Source: an uncultured Clostridia bacterium (GTDB lineage Bacteria; Bacillota; Clostridia; Christensenellales; Aristaeellaceae). From it: 64,000 bases of DNA. The translations under genes were made by a program, and so were the position numbers. Within the stretch, counting starts at the first letter, position 1, and the number at the start of each line of letters is the position of its first letter. Positions 46,003 to 53,912 of the stretch are shown here, one piece after another. Where the stretch lies: NCBI GenBank assembly GCA_946536315.1, contig CAMNEH010000001.1, forward strand, positions 98,467 to 162,466, given 5' to 3'. A model generated the notes under the pieces. The model ran no database searches and was not told the DNA's origin. It was given only the letters and a program-made list of their open reading frames with translations.

Positions 46003-46979
46003 ACTGTTCCCTGACAATTGCCGACGCGCAGGGGAACGATATCCTCACCGGACGTCCGATGGCGGGGAAAGCGCTGAAGCGCTGCGAGGCGTTCGTCGAC
46101 TGGTACTGGATGTGCCCTGAGGATCAGACGGACGTTTCCCCGGACGTGCTCGCGCTGGCGGACGCGCTGCTGAGCGAAATGATCCGCCAGTCCCCAGAAG
46201 CGATGACCGTCGAAGGGGCGTACCGGCAAATGCTGACGGAAACGCTGGATGACTGGCAGCTGGATGAAATCCTCAGCCGTTTCCCCATTTCGAGGAAGCT
46301 GCCGCGGCACGTTCTGGCGATGGAATCGGCCGTAGACTGGCACGGCGCTTTTTTCGAAACCATGCGCGCGGTGCTTCCCGCGGGAGAAACGGACGTCATG
46401 GTCCCGATGGACGGGCATACGATCGCCTACCTGATGGACGCGAGCGCGGTCGACGATCACGATGATCTGCTCGAATTTGCCTATGCCGCCCAGGAATCCG
46501 CGCTGAGTGAGGCAGGCTGCGCGCTGCGCGTCGGCCTTGGCGGGTGTGCGTCCGACGCGGCCGAACTTCACGCCGCCTACGCCCGGGCGCTGCGTTCGCT
46601 GGCGCTTGGTAAGCGCTTTATGCCGGGACAGTCGGTGTTCGACGATCAGCGCATGCTGATGCAGCGCTTCCTGTCCGAGCTGCCTGTGGCGCTCGCGGAA
46701 AAATACCATGAGCTCCTCTTCAACACGGGCACGGCCAGGCTGTTTACCGACGAACTGCTGGATACGGTGAGCCTGTTTTTCGAAAAAGACCTGAACCTGT
46801 CGGATACGGCGCGCCAGCTGTATATTCACCGCAACACCCTGACCTACCGCCTGGATAAGATCAAAAAAGTGACCGGACTTGATCTGCGCACGTTTGACGA
46901 TGCTGTGACGTTCAAAATGCTGCTCGAAATGAAAAAGTGCTATTCGCAGATGGACGCCCGGACGCCGAAAGGAGAATAA
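45954..46979 (+). CDS. PucR/CdaR-type helix-turn-helix transcriptional regulator
   Basis: C-terminal LLDTVSLFFEKDLNLSDTARQLYIHRNTLTYRLDKIKKVTGLDLRTFDDAVTFKMLLEM; GTG start. Confidence 0.88.
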   Translation: MDGQWKQRLAQRLSTLNCSLTIADAQGNDILTGRPMAGKALKRCEAFVDWYWMCPEDQTDVSPDVLALADALLSEMIRQSPEAMTVEGAYRQMLTETLDDWQLDEILSRFPISRKLPRHVLAMESAVDWHGAFFETMRAVLPAGETDVMVPMDGHTIAYLMDASAVDDHDDLLEFAYAAQESALSEAGCALRVGLGGCASDAAELHAAYARALRSLALGKRFMPGQSVFDDQRMLMQRFLSELPVALAEKYHELLFNTGTARLFTDELLDTVSLFFEKDLNLSDTARQLYIHRNTLTYRLDKIKKVTGLDLRTFDDAVTFKMLLEMKKCYSQMDARTPKGE

Positions 46980-46980
46980 A

Positions 46981-48318
46981 ATGCTGCGTTTTCACCGTAT
47001 GTTCAGCCTGCTGATCGCCCTCACGATGCTCTGCTGTCTGCCGTTTTCCGCCCAGGCGGTCGGCGGCGGCCTGTTCAGCTTTTTTGATCAGAAGGACGAG
47101 GTCACCATCACCCAGGAGGAATACGACTCGCTCAGGCAATTCAGCAAGCTCGCCGAAATCATGGAAGTCGTCGATTCCTATTACTATGAGGAGCCTGACA
47201 AATCCGCCATGCTTGAGTATGCCATCTGGGGCATGCTGCAGGGACTGGGCGACAACTATACCTTCTATTACAATCCCACCCGCTGGAAGCAAATGTGGGA
47301 CGACGACGAGGGCAGCTATGCCGGCGTCGGCATCCAGATGATGGCTGACTATAATGAAAACAAGGTCACCATCAGCCGCGTGTTCAAAAATACGCCGGCC
47401 GAAGAGGCCGGCCTCAAGAAGGGCGATATCCTGATTCGTGTGGACGAGCTCGAGGTCAACGCGGATACGATGTCCGACGCGGCGACGCTGATGCGCGGCA
47501 AGGAGGCCGAAACGGTCGAAATCGAGGTCATCCGCCGCGGGGAAAACATCGTCTTCACGGTTGGACGGCGCCAGATCCTGGTGAACTGGGTCGAATCCAA
47601 AATGATGGACGACCAGGTCGGCCTGATCGCGCTGTACGATTTTGCCGGCGACTGCGTAGAGGGCTTTACGGCCGCGCTGAACGAGCTGATCGCGCAGGGC
47701 GCGACGTCGCTGATCGTGGACCTCAGGGATAACGGCGGCGGCTGGGTGGACGCTGCGGAGAAAATCGCGGACCTGTTCCTGGACGGGCAGCTGCTCTTCT
47801 ACGCGGAGGACCGCTTCGGCAACCGGAACGAGAATTACACTCAGGATGGCAAGGTGGATATTCCGCTGGTGATCATGGTGAACGGCAACTCCGCCTCGTC
47901 CTCCGAGATCCTGGCCGGCAGCCTGCAGAACGCGGGCCGTGCGACGCTGGTGGGCACTCAGACCTACGGCAAGGGCATCATGCAGTACGTCATTCCGCTG
48001 AGCGGCGTGGATGGCGAGGAGGACGGCATGCAGGTCACGTTCGCGCAGTACTTCATGGCCGACGGCACCGTGGTGCACAAGGTGGGCCTGACGCCGGACG
48101 TGGTGTCGGAGATGCCTGAGGAGCTGGTGGGTGAGTTCTTTGAGCTGGGCGATACCGCTGATCCGCAGCTGCTGAAGGCCTGGGAAGAGGCCGTCCGCAT
48201 CCGCAGGAACGAAGAACAGGGCCTGGAGGCGGCCGGTCAGGACCTGACCGGTACTGTGTCCGAGCCGGACTGGACCTTCACCGCCGAAGACCTTTTGCCG
48301 CTGATTGTGGAAATGTAA
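46981..48318 (+). CDS. S41 family carboxyl-terminal processing peptidase
   Basis: Signal peptide, PDZ (VTISRVFKNTPAEEAGLKKGDILIRVDE), catalytic NGNSASSSEILAGSLQNAGRATLVGTQTYGKGIMQ. Confidence 0.96.
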   Translation: MLRFHRMFSLLIALTMLCCLPFSAQAVGGGLFSFFDQKDEVTITQEEYDSLRQFSKLAEIMEVVDSYYYEEPDKSAMLEYAIWGMLQGLGDNYTFYYNPTRWKQMWDDDEGSYAGVGIQMMADYNENKVTISRVFKNTPAEEAGLKKGDILIRVDELEVNADTMSDAATLMRGKEAETVEIEVIRRGENIVFTVGRRQILVNWVESKMMDDQVGLIALYDFAGDCVEGFTAALNELIAQGATSLIVDLRDNGGGWVDAAEKIADLFLDGQLLFYAEDRFGNRNENYTQDGKVDIPLVIMVNGNSASSSEILAGSLQNAGRATLVGTQTYGKGIMQYVIPLSGVDGEEDGMQVTFAQYFMADGTVVHKVGLTPDVVSEMPEELVGEFFELGDTADPQLLKAWEEAVRIRRNEEQGLEAAGQDLTGTVSEPDWTFTAEDLLPLIVEM

Positions 48319-48324
48319 AAAGAT

Positions 48325-48354
48325 TTGACAAACCCATTGCGCTTGTGTTATTAT
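48325..48354 (+). promoter_or_regulatory. Predicted sigma-A promoter for rplM-rpsI
   Basis: TTGACA - 18 nt - TATTAT. Confidence 0.7.
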
Positions 48355-48359
48355 ATACC

Positions 48360-48472
48360 TTGTGCCAGACTGGCTCATTAGCCCCGAGCAGGTCCGGCAT
48401 ATCCCGGATATGCGACCATCATAGCCGGAAAACAACCAGTATTTGATCCGCAAACGAAACAGGAGGAAACTC
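48360..48472 (+). promoter_or_regulatory. Possible structured 5' leader of rplM (L13-leader-like)
   Basis: About 110 nt between promoter and SD; contains gcatatc-ccg-gatatgc hairpin. Family assignment not verified. Confidence 0.35.
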
Positions 48473-48474
48473 AC

Positions 48475-48915
48475 TTGAAAACCTACATGGCAAACGCGCA
48501 GGCCGCACGCGCCGAGCGCAAGTGGTATATCGTGGATGCGGATGGGATGGTCCTGGGCCGGCTCGCCAGCCAGGTGGCCAATATCCTCCGCGGTAAAAAT
48601 AAACCGATCTATACCCCGCATATCGATACGGGCGACTACGTGATCATCATCAATTCCGACAAGGTCCGCATGACCGGCAAGAAGCTGGATCAGAAGATTT
48701 ACTATCATCACAGCGGTTATGTCGGCGGCCTGAAGGAAACCAAGTACAAGGATCTTCTCAACAAGAAGTCAGATTTCGCGGTCCGTCATGCGATTGTCGG
48801 CATGCTGCCCAAGGGCCCGCTTGGCCGTCAGATGGCGAAGAAGCTGTATGTGTACAAAGGGGAAAGCTACGAACAGACTGCCCAGCAGCCCGAACAGCTG
48901 AACCTCATCAAGTGA
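48475..48915 (+). CDS. rplM: 50S ribosomal protein L13
   Basis: KTYMANAQAARAERKWYIVDADGMVLGRLASQVANILRGKNKPIYTPHIDTGDYVIIINSDKV; TTG start after aggagg. Confidence 0.98.
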   Translation: MKTYMANAQAARAERKWYIVDADGMVLGRLASQVANILRGKNKPIYTPHIDTGDYVIIINSDKVRMTGKKLDQKIYYHHSGYVGGLKETKYKDLLNKKSDFAVRHAIVGMLPKGPLGRQMAKKLYVYKGESYEQTAQQPEQLNLIK

Positions 48916-48939
48916 TTGGTACATAAAGGAGAGTAATTT

Positions 48940-49329
48940 ATGGCAACTGCTGATTTCCAAGCCGTAGGACGCCGCAAGTCTGCCGTTGCGCGGGTGCGTC
49001 TGGTGCCCGGCGAAGGCAAAATCGTCATTAATAAGCGCGATATTGACAATTACTTCGGGCTTGAAACCCTGAAGATGACCGTGCGGCAGCCGATGACGCT
49101 GTGCAACGTTTCCGGCTTTGACGTCATGGTCAATGTGAACGGTGGCGGTCTGACCGGCCAGAGCGGCGCGATCCGTCATGGCATCAGCCGCGCGCTGTGC
49201 AAGGCGAATCCTGAGCTTCGTGCCGCGCTGAAAAAAGCTGGCTTCCTCACCCGCGATCCGCGTATGAAGGAACGCAAAAAGTACGGCCTCAAGGCTGCCC
49301 GCCGCGCTCCCCAGTTCAGCAAACGCTGA
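48940..49329 (+). CDS. rpsI: 30S ribosomal protein S9
   Basis: [37 protein letters not shown]...[25 protein letters not shown]. Confidence 0.98.
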   Translation: MATADFQAVGRRKSAVARVRLVPGEGKIVINKRDIDNYFGLETLKMTVRQPMTLCNVSGFDVMVNVNGGGLTGQSGAIRHGISRALCKANPELRAALKKAGFLTRDPRMKERKKYGLKAARRAPQFSKR

Positions 49330-49365
49330 CGTTTTTCCTTACGATTACGAATTCGAGGTGCAATT

Positions 49366-49500
49366 ATGGGTCCTACATATCATCCTAAGAAGCGCCAGCG
49401 CAGCAAGGTGCATGGCTTCCGCGCTCGTATGTCCACCAAGAATGGCCGCCGCGTTCTGCAGGCGCGCCGCCGTCGTGGCCGCAAACAGTTGACTGTATAA
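49366..49500 (+). CDS. rpmH: 50S ribosomal protein L34
   Basis: [44 protein letters not shown] (44 aa; not in the supplied ORF track). Confidence 0.97.
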   Translation: MGPTYHPKKRQRSKVHGFRARMSTKNGRRVLQARRRRGRKQLTV

Positions 49501-49512
49501 TTCCTGTGTTGT

Positions 49513-49544
49513 CTTAGGCAGCGGTGAAGCTGCCGCTGCCTAAG
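49513..49544 (+). terminator. Hairpin in rpmH-rnpA intergenic region (attenuator/processing site rather than strong terminator)
   Basis: 12-bp stem cttaggcagcgg / ccgctgcctaag, no T run. Confidence 0.5.
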
Positions 49545-49583
49545 CCCGCTCCGATTTGTCAGAACAAAGAGGAGCGGCTTTGT

Positions 49584-49934
49584 ATGTTTGAGGACAATAT
49601 GCAACAGCAGTATCGGCTCCGCAAAAACAGCCAGTTTCAGTATGTCTACCGCAAGGGGAAGGGGTTCGGGGCGAAGGAGATTTCCCTGATCTTCGTCCCC
49701 TCCAGACAGAAACTGGTCGGTTTTTCAGTCGGAAAAAAAGTCGGGAACGCTGTCACGCGCAACCGCGTCAAGCGCAGGCTGCGCGCCGCTTTTATCGGGG
49801 AGCTTCCCAAAGTCGGCCCTGGGCTGTACATCGTGGCCGCCCGCAGCGCGGCGGCGGACGCTTCGTTTCAGGACCTGCGGCGCTCCCTGCAGTATCTGCT
49901 GAAAAAGCATCGGGCATATGCCATACAGTCATGA
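49584..49934 (+). CDS. rnpA: Ribonuclease P protein component
   Basis: [61 protein letters not shown]. Confidence 0.96.
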   Translation: MFEDNMQQQYRLRKNSQFQYVYRKGKGFGAKEISLIFVPSRQKLVGFSVGKKVGNAVTRNRVKRRLRAAFIGELPKVGPGLYIVAARSAAADASFQDLRRSLQYLLKKHRAYAIQS

Positions 49935-50170
49935 AAAGTGTTTGTATTCAGGCGATCCGGTTTTATCAGAAACAGATCAGTCCGCTCAAGCCGTCGTGCT
50001 GCCGGTTTGTTCCGACATGCTCAGAATACGCGGCGGAAGCGATCGAGCGCTTCGGCGTGAGGCGGGGGACTGCGCTGGCGATGAAGCGGCTCAGCCGATG
50101 CCATCCACTGGGCGCGGGCGGATACGATCCTGTGCCCGAATTGCCTGATATGACCATCAAGAAGGGATGA
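49931..50170 (+). CDS. yidD: Membrane protein insertion efficiency factor YidD
   Basis: [61 protein letters not shown]. Confidence 0.97.
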   Translation: MKSVCIQAIRFYQKQISPLKPSCCRFVPTCSEYAAEAIERFGVRRGTALAMKRLSRCHPLGAGGYDPVPELPDMTIKKG

Positions 50171-50180
50171 ACGACGAAAA

Positions 50181-51200
50181 ATGACTGCATTGTTACGGTC
50201 AGTACTTGATTTTATCTACCGGCTCGTCGGCAATTACGGCTGGTCGATCGCCCTGTTCACCATTCTGATCCGCATGGTGCTGCTGCCGCTGGATATCAAA
50301 AACCGCAAGGGCATGATCCAGATGCAGAAAATGCAGCCCAAGATCAATCAACTTCAGAAAAAATACGCGAATGACCAGCAAAAGCTGCAGCAAAAGCAGA
50401 TGGAGCTGTTCAGGAACGAGCATTATAATCCCATGTCCGGCTGTCTGCCGATGCTGATCCAGATCCCGATACTGTGGATCATGTTCGCGGCGATGCGGTC
50501 GCTGGCCAATGAACAGATGGTGCGCCAGATCATCGAATACGTATGCGGCAATACGCCGAATCTTTCCGGCTGGCTCTGGATCAAGAACGTTTGGGCGGCC
50601 GATTCGCCATTTTCCGCAGTTGTCCCGACGCTGCAGAATCTGCAGATGGTCCCGGCCGACGTATGGAATACGGTCATTCAGTCCCTGCCGCAGGAAACGA
50701 TTGAGCTGCTGATTTCAAAAATCCCCAATTACACGGACGGCATGCTCGCCGTGGCCAGCAATACGGACGTTCAGACGCTGGCCAAGGCGCTTTATGACAT
50801 CGCCGCGCTGCAGCCGGCGTACCAGGCGGCGATGGAAACCTCCATTTCCGGACTGACGATCATCTTCTTCTCCGTGGACGTCTACAAGCAGTACAACGGC
50901 CTGCTGATCCTGCCGGTGCTGGCGGCCGTGACGCAGGTCATCATGACCAAGTACTCTTCGCAGCCGAGCGCGAACGATGGCAAGAACGATCAGAACCCGC
51001 AGTCGCAGAGCATGAACGCCATGATGAAGTATATGTTCCCGCTCATGTCCGTTTACTTCTGCCTCATTTCCAGCGCTTCCTTCGCGATTTACTGGGTCAC
51101 GTCAAACATTGTCGCCGGTATATCCAATTACGCGATCTCTCAATATTTCCAGTCCAGGGATGAACAACCCGCCCAAGATCAAGGAGTACTGAAAGCATGA
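50181..51200 (+). CDS. yidC: Membrane protein insertase YidC
   Basis: NYGWSIALFTILIRMVLLPLDIKNRKGMIQMQKMQPKINQLQKKY...NPMSGCLPMLIQIPILWIMF. Confidence 0.96.
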   Translation: MTALLRSVLDFIYRLVGNYGWSIALFTILIRMVLLPLDIKNRKGMIQMQKMQPKINQLQKKYANDQQKLQQKQMELFRNEHYNPMSGCLPMLIQIPILWIMFAAMRSLANEQMVRQIIEYVCGNTPNLSGWLWIKNVWAADSPFSAVVPTLQNLQMVPADVWNTVIQSLPQETIELLISKIPNYTDGMLAVASNTDVQTLAKALYDIAALQPAYQAAMETSISGLTIIFFSVDVYKQYNGLLILPVLAAVTQVIMTKYSSQPSANDGKNDQNPQSQSMNAMMKYMFPLMSVYFCLISSASFAIYWVTSNIVAGISNYAISQYFQSRDEQPAQDQGVLKA

Positions 51201-52231
51201 AAAGCATCGAAATGACCGCGAAAACGACGGAAGACGCCGTCAGCGCCGGTCTCGAACAGCTCGGTGTCAGCATCAGCGACGTCAAGGTGGATATCCTTGA
51301 GGAAGGCAGTAAGGGACTGTTTGGGCTGTTCGGCAGCCGTCCGGCCCGCGTGCGCCTGACGCTGATCGAAAGCGAGGACAGCGAGGACCCGGTCCACGAA
51401 ATCTTTGCGAACTCATTGGAAAAGTCCGTTCCCGCGCAGCCGGCCGCCGCGCCAGCGAAGGCGCCCAGGCCCGCGCCGGAAAAGAAGCCCGTGCAGAAGG
51501 AGCGGCCTTCCAGGGAATCTGCCGCGCAGCCCGCGCCGGCCGCACAGCCTGCGCCGGCAGAGAAGGCGGCGCAGGCGCAGATCGCGGCTGAAACGGCGGG
51601 CGAACAGCCGGCCGTCGGGTCGGAGACATCAGCGTCTTCTGAAGCGAAGCCTGCGCGCCAGCCCGCGCGCGCCAAAGCGCAGAGCAGGAAGAACGCGGCA
51701 GCGGAGCCTGCCCAGCACAGCGAGCCTGTTCCCGTGACGCCCGCCGAAATCCTTGACCCGTCGACCATGGCCGGCAAGGCACAGGATTTCCTCAGGCATG
51801 TCACCCAATACATGGGCGTTCCCTCCGAGGTGGATGTCAGGACGGATGAGGAAGGCTATCTGCACGTTGACCTTCGCGGGGATACCTCCGGCATCCTGAT
51901 CGGCCGCCGCGGCGAAACGCTGGATGCGCTGCAGCATCTGACGAGCCTGTACATCAACAAGGGCAACAGCGAGTATACGCGCGTGACCCTGGATACGGAG
52001 AATTACCGTGCCCGCCGCGAGGATACGCTGATCCGGCTGGCCAACCGCTATGCGAGCCGCGCGGTCAAGACGGGCCGCCGCGTCTCTGTGGAGCCCATGA
52101 ACCCCTACGAGCGCCGCATTATGCACAGCGCGCTGCAGGACAATGAGCTGGTGGATACCCATTCGGAAGGCGAGGAGCCGAACCGCCACATCGTCATCAC
52201 GCCACGCAAGCCCGCTTCGCAGGCAGAATAA
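51197..52231 (+). CDS. jag: Jag-type RNA-binding protein (Jag-N, KH, R3H)
   Basis: Jag-N DAVSAGLEQLGVSISDVKVDILEEGSKGLFGLFG; Ala/Pro/Lys/Glu-rich linker; KH GILIGRRGETLDALQHLTSLYIN; R3H PYERRIMHSALQDNELVDTHSEGEEPNRHIVITPR. Confidence 0.95.
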   Translation: MKSIEMTAKTTEDAVSAGLEQLGVSISDVKVDILEEGSKGLFGLFGSRPARVRLTLIESEDSEDPVHEIFANSLEKSVPAQPAAAPAKAPRPAPEKKPVQKERPSRESAAQPAPAAQPAPAEKAAQAQIAAETAGEQPAVGSETSASSEAKPARQPARAKAQSRKNAAAEPAQHSEPVPVTPAEILDPSTMAGKAQDFLRHVTQYMGVPSEVDVRTDEEGYLHVDLRGDTSGILIGRRGETLDALQHLTSLYINKGNSEYTRVTLDTENYRARREDTLIRLANRYASRAVKTGRRVSVEPMNPYERRIMHSALQDNELVDTHSEGEEPNRHIVITPRKPASQAE

Positions 52232-52235
52232 TCCC

Positions 52236-52652
52236 ATGCGGACACGGGTGGGAAAACGGAATATCATCGTCATCGCGTGCTTGGCGGCAGTCGTTCTTTG
52301 TGTGGGCGCTGCCGCCCTTTTTCTGCGTCCATCGGGCCAGAAGCAGACCGCGACGCGTGAGGTGCGCGTATACCTGAACGGCGCGCTCTGCGCGACCGGC
52401 CACCTTGGCCAGCGGGACGATCTGGTCGTTCACGGCGAAAACGGGGAAGAAAACGTGATCGCGTTCACGGAGGACGGGGTATACATGAAAAGCGCCAGCT
52501 GCCACAACCAGCTTTGTGTGCAGCAGGGCGAGGTGACCGCGGACAATGTCGCCACGCGCTTCTATCGCAATCAGATCATCTGTTTGCCCAACCGCGTGAC
52601 GGTGGAGCTGGTGCTCACCGATGAGGAAGCGGCAGATCTGCCGGACGTATGA
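52236..52652 (+). CDS. NusG domain II-containing membrane-anchored protein
   Basis: MRTRVGKRNIIVIACLAAVVLCVGAAALF TM; REVRVYLNGALCATGHL...CHNQLCVQQGEVTADNVATRFYRNQIICLPNRVTVEL. Confidence 0.8.
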   Translation: MRTRVGKRNIIVIACLAAVVLCVGAAALFLRPSGQKQTATREVRVYLNGALCATGHLGQRDDLVVHGENGEENVIAFTEDGVYMKSASCHNQLCVQQGEVTADNVATRFYRNQIICLPNRVTVELVLTDEEAADLPDV

Positions 52653-52669
52653 GATTCGGAGGTGCTTCA

Positions 52670-53854
52670 ATGGACTTTTATCAATGGATGCGGGACCGGC
52701 AGGACGAACTGACCGCTGTGCGCCGCTGGCTCCACAGGCACCCGGAGCTGTCCGGACAGGAGTTTGATACCGCGCAATATATCGAGCGCCGGCTCGGTGA
52801 GTGGGGCATCGCGCATGAGCGCGTGGGGGAAACGGGCGTATACGCCGAAATCCAGGGCGCGCTGGGGCCGGGCCGCACCGTGGCGCTTCGCGCCGATATC
52901 GACGCGCTGCCCATCGCGGAAGAGAACGAAGTGGATTACCGCTCTGAACGTCCGGGCGTGATGCACGCCTGCGCGCACGACGTGCAGACGACGTCGCTGC
53001 TGTTCGCGGCGCAGGCGCTGCAGATGGCCAGGGAGGGCTTTGCCGGCTGTGTGCGGCTGATCTTTCAGCCGGCGGAGGAAATCGGCGGCGGCGCGCGGGC
53101 GTTTATCCGGGCCGGCAAGCTGCGCGGAGTGGAGCGGGTATTCGGCATCCACTGCGCGCCGGACCTCGAAGCCGGCACGGTCGGCGTGAAAACGGGGCCG
53201 AACAACGCCTCCGTCGACTGCTTTAAGATCACGGTACACGGGCGGTCGGCGCACGTCTCCACCCCGCACCTGGGCGTGGACGCGCTCTATGCCGCGGCTC
53301 AGATCGTGGTTGCGCTGCAGGCGCTGGTCACCCGGCGCACTTCGCCGACCGACGCGGTGATCATCGGGGTCGGCAGGCTCAACGCGGGAACGGGCTACAA
53401 CATCATTGCCGATACGGCGACGCTGGAAGGCACGACGCGCCTGTTCACGCCGGAAATGCGGCGCTACGTCAATCAGATGGTGGCGCAGACCGTGCAGTCC
53501 GTCGCTGCGCTCTCCGGCGCGACCGCGGACATCGAATGGCAGGATTACGCGATGCCGCTGGTCAATCCGGAATCCGTCTGCCGTGAGGTGCGTCCCGTTG
53601 TCACGGAGCTGCTGGGCCCGGACGCGCTGATCACCGACCGCGCGCTCTCCTGCGCGGGGGACAACTTCGCCGACCTGCAGAATGAAGCGCCCGGCGTATA
53701 CGCCTATCTCGGCGTGCGCAGCGACAGCGTTCCCGGCTCAGAAGGGCCGCAGCACTCCTGCCGGTACAATATCGACGAGCGCGTCCTGCCCATCGGCGCG
53801 GCGCTGTATGCGCAGATGGCCTGGCGCTGGCTCACCGGCGACCGGGAAAATTGA
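52670..53854 (+). CDS. M20-family amidohydrolase/carboxypeptidase
   Basis: LRADIDALPIAEENEVDYRSERPGVMHACAHDVQTTSLL, LIFQPAEEIGGGARAFI, GIHCAPDLEAGTVG. Confidence 0.95.
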   Translation: MDFYQWMRDRQDELTAVRRWLHRHPELSGQEFDTAQYIERRLGEWGIAHERVGETGVYAEIQGALGPGRTVALRADIDALPIAEENEVDYRSERPGVMHACAHDVQTTSLLFAAQALQMAREGFAGCVRLIFQPAEEIGGGARAFIRAGKLRGVERVFGIHCAPDLEAGTVGVKTGPNNASVDCFKITVHGRSAHVSTPHLGVDALYAAAQIVVALQALVTRRTSPTDAVIIGVGRLNAGTGYNIIADTATLEGTTRLFTPEMRRYVNQMVAQTVQSVAALSGATADIEWQDYAMPLVNPESVCREVRPVVTELLGPDALITDRALSCAGDNFADLQNEAPGVYAYLGVRSDSVPGSEGPQHSCRYNIDERVLPIGAALYAQMAWRWLTGDREN

Positions 53855-53878
53855 TTCAGCTGATCCGGATTATATCTA

Positions 53879-53908
53879 CGGCGATGGCGCTTCAAAGGCG
53901 CGTCGCCG
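53879..53908. terminator. Convergent terminator-like hairpin
   Basis: cggcgatggcgc-ttcaaag-gcgcgtcgccg (imperfect stem) followed by tgttttatt. Confidence 0.65.
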
Positions 53909-53912
53909 TGTT

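Noticed and set aside
51420-51740. GC-rich repetitive tract in jag as a possible mobile/repeat element
   Set aside because: In-frame Ala/Pro/Lys/Glu-rich linker between Jag-N and KH domains, a common arrangement.
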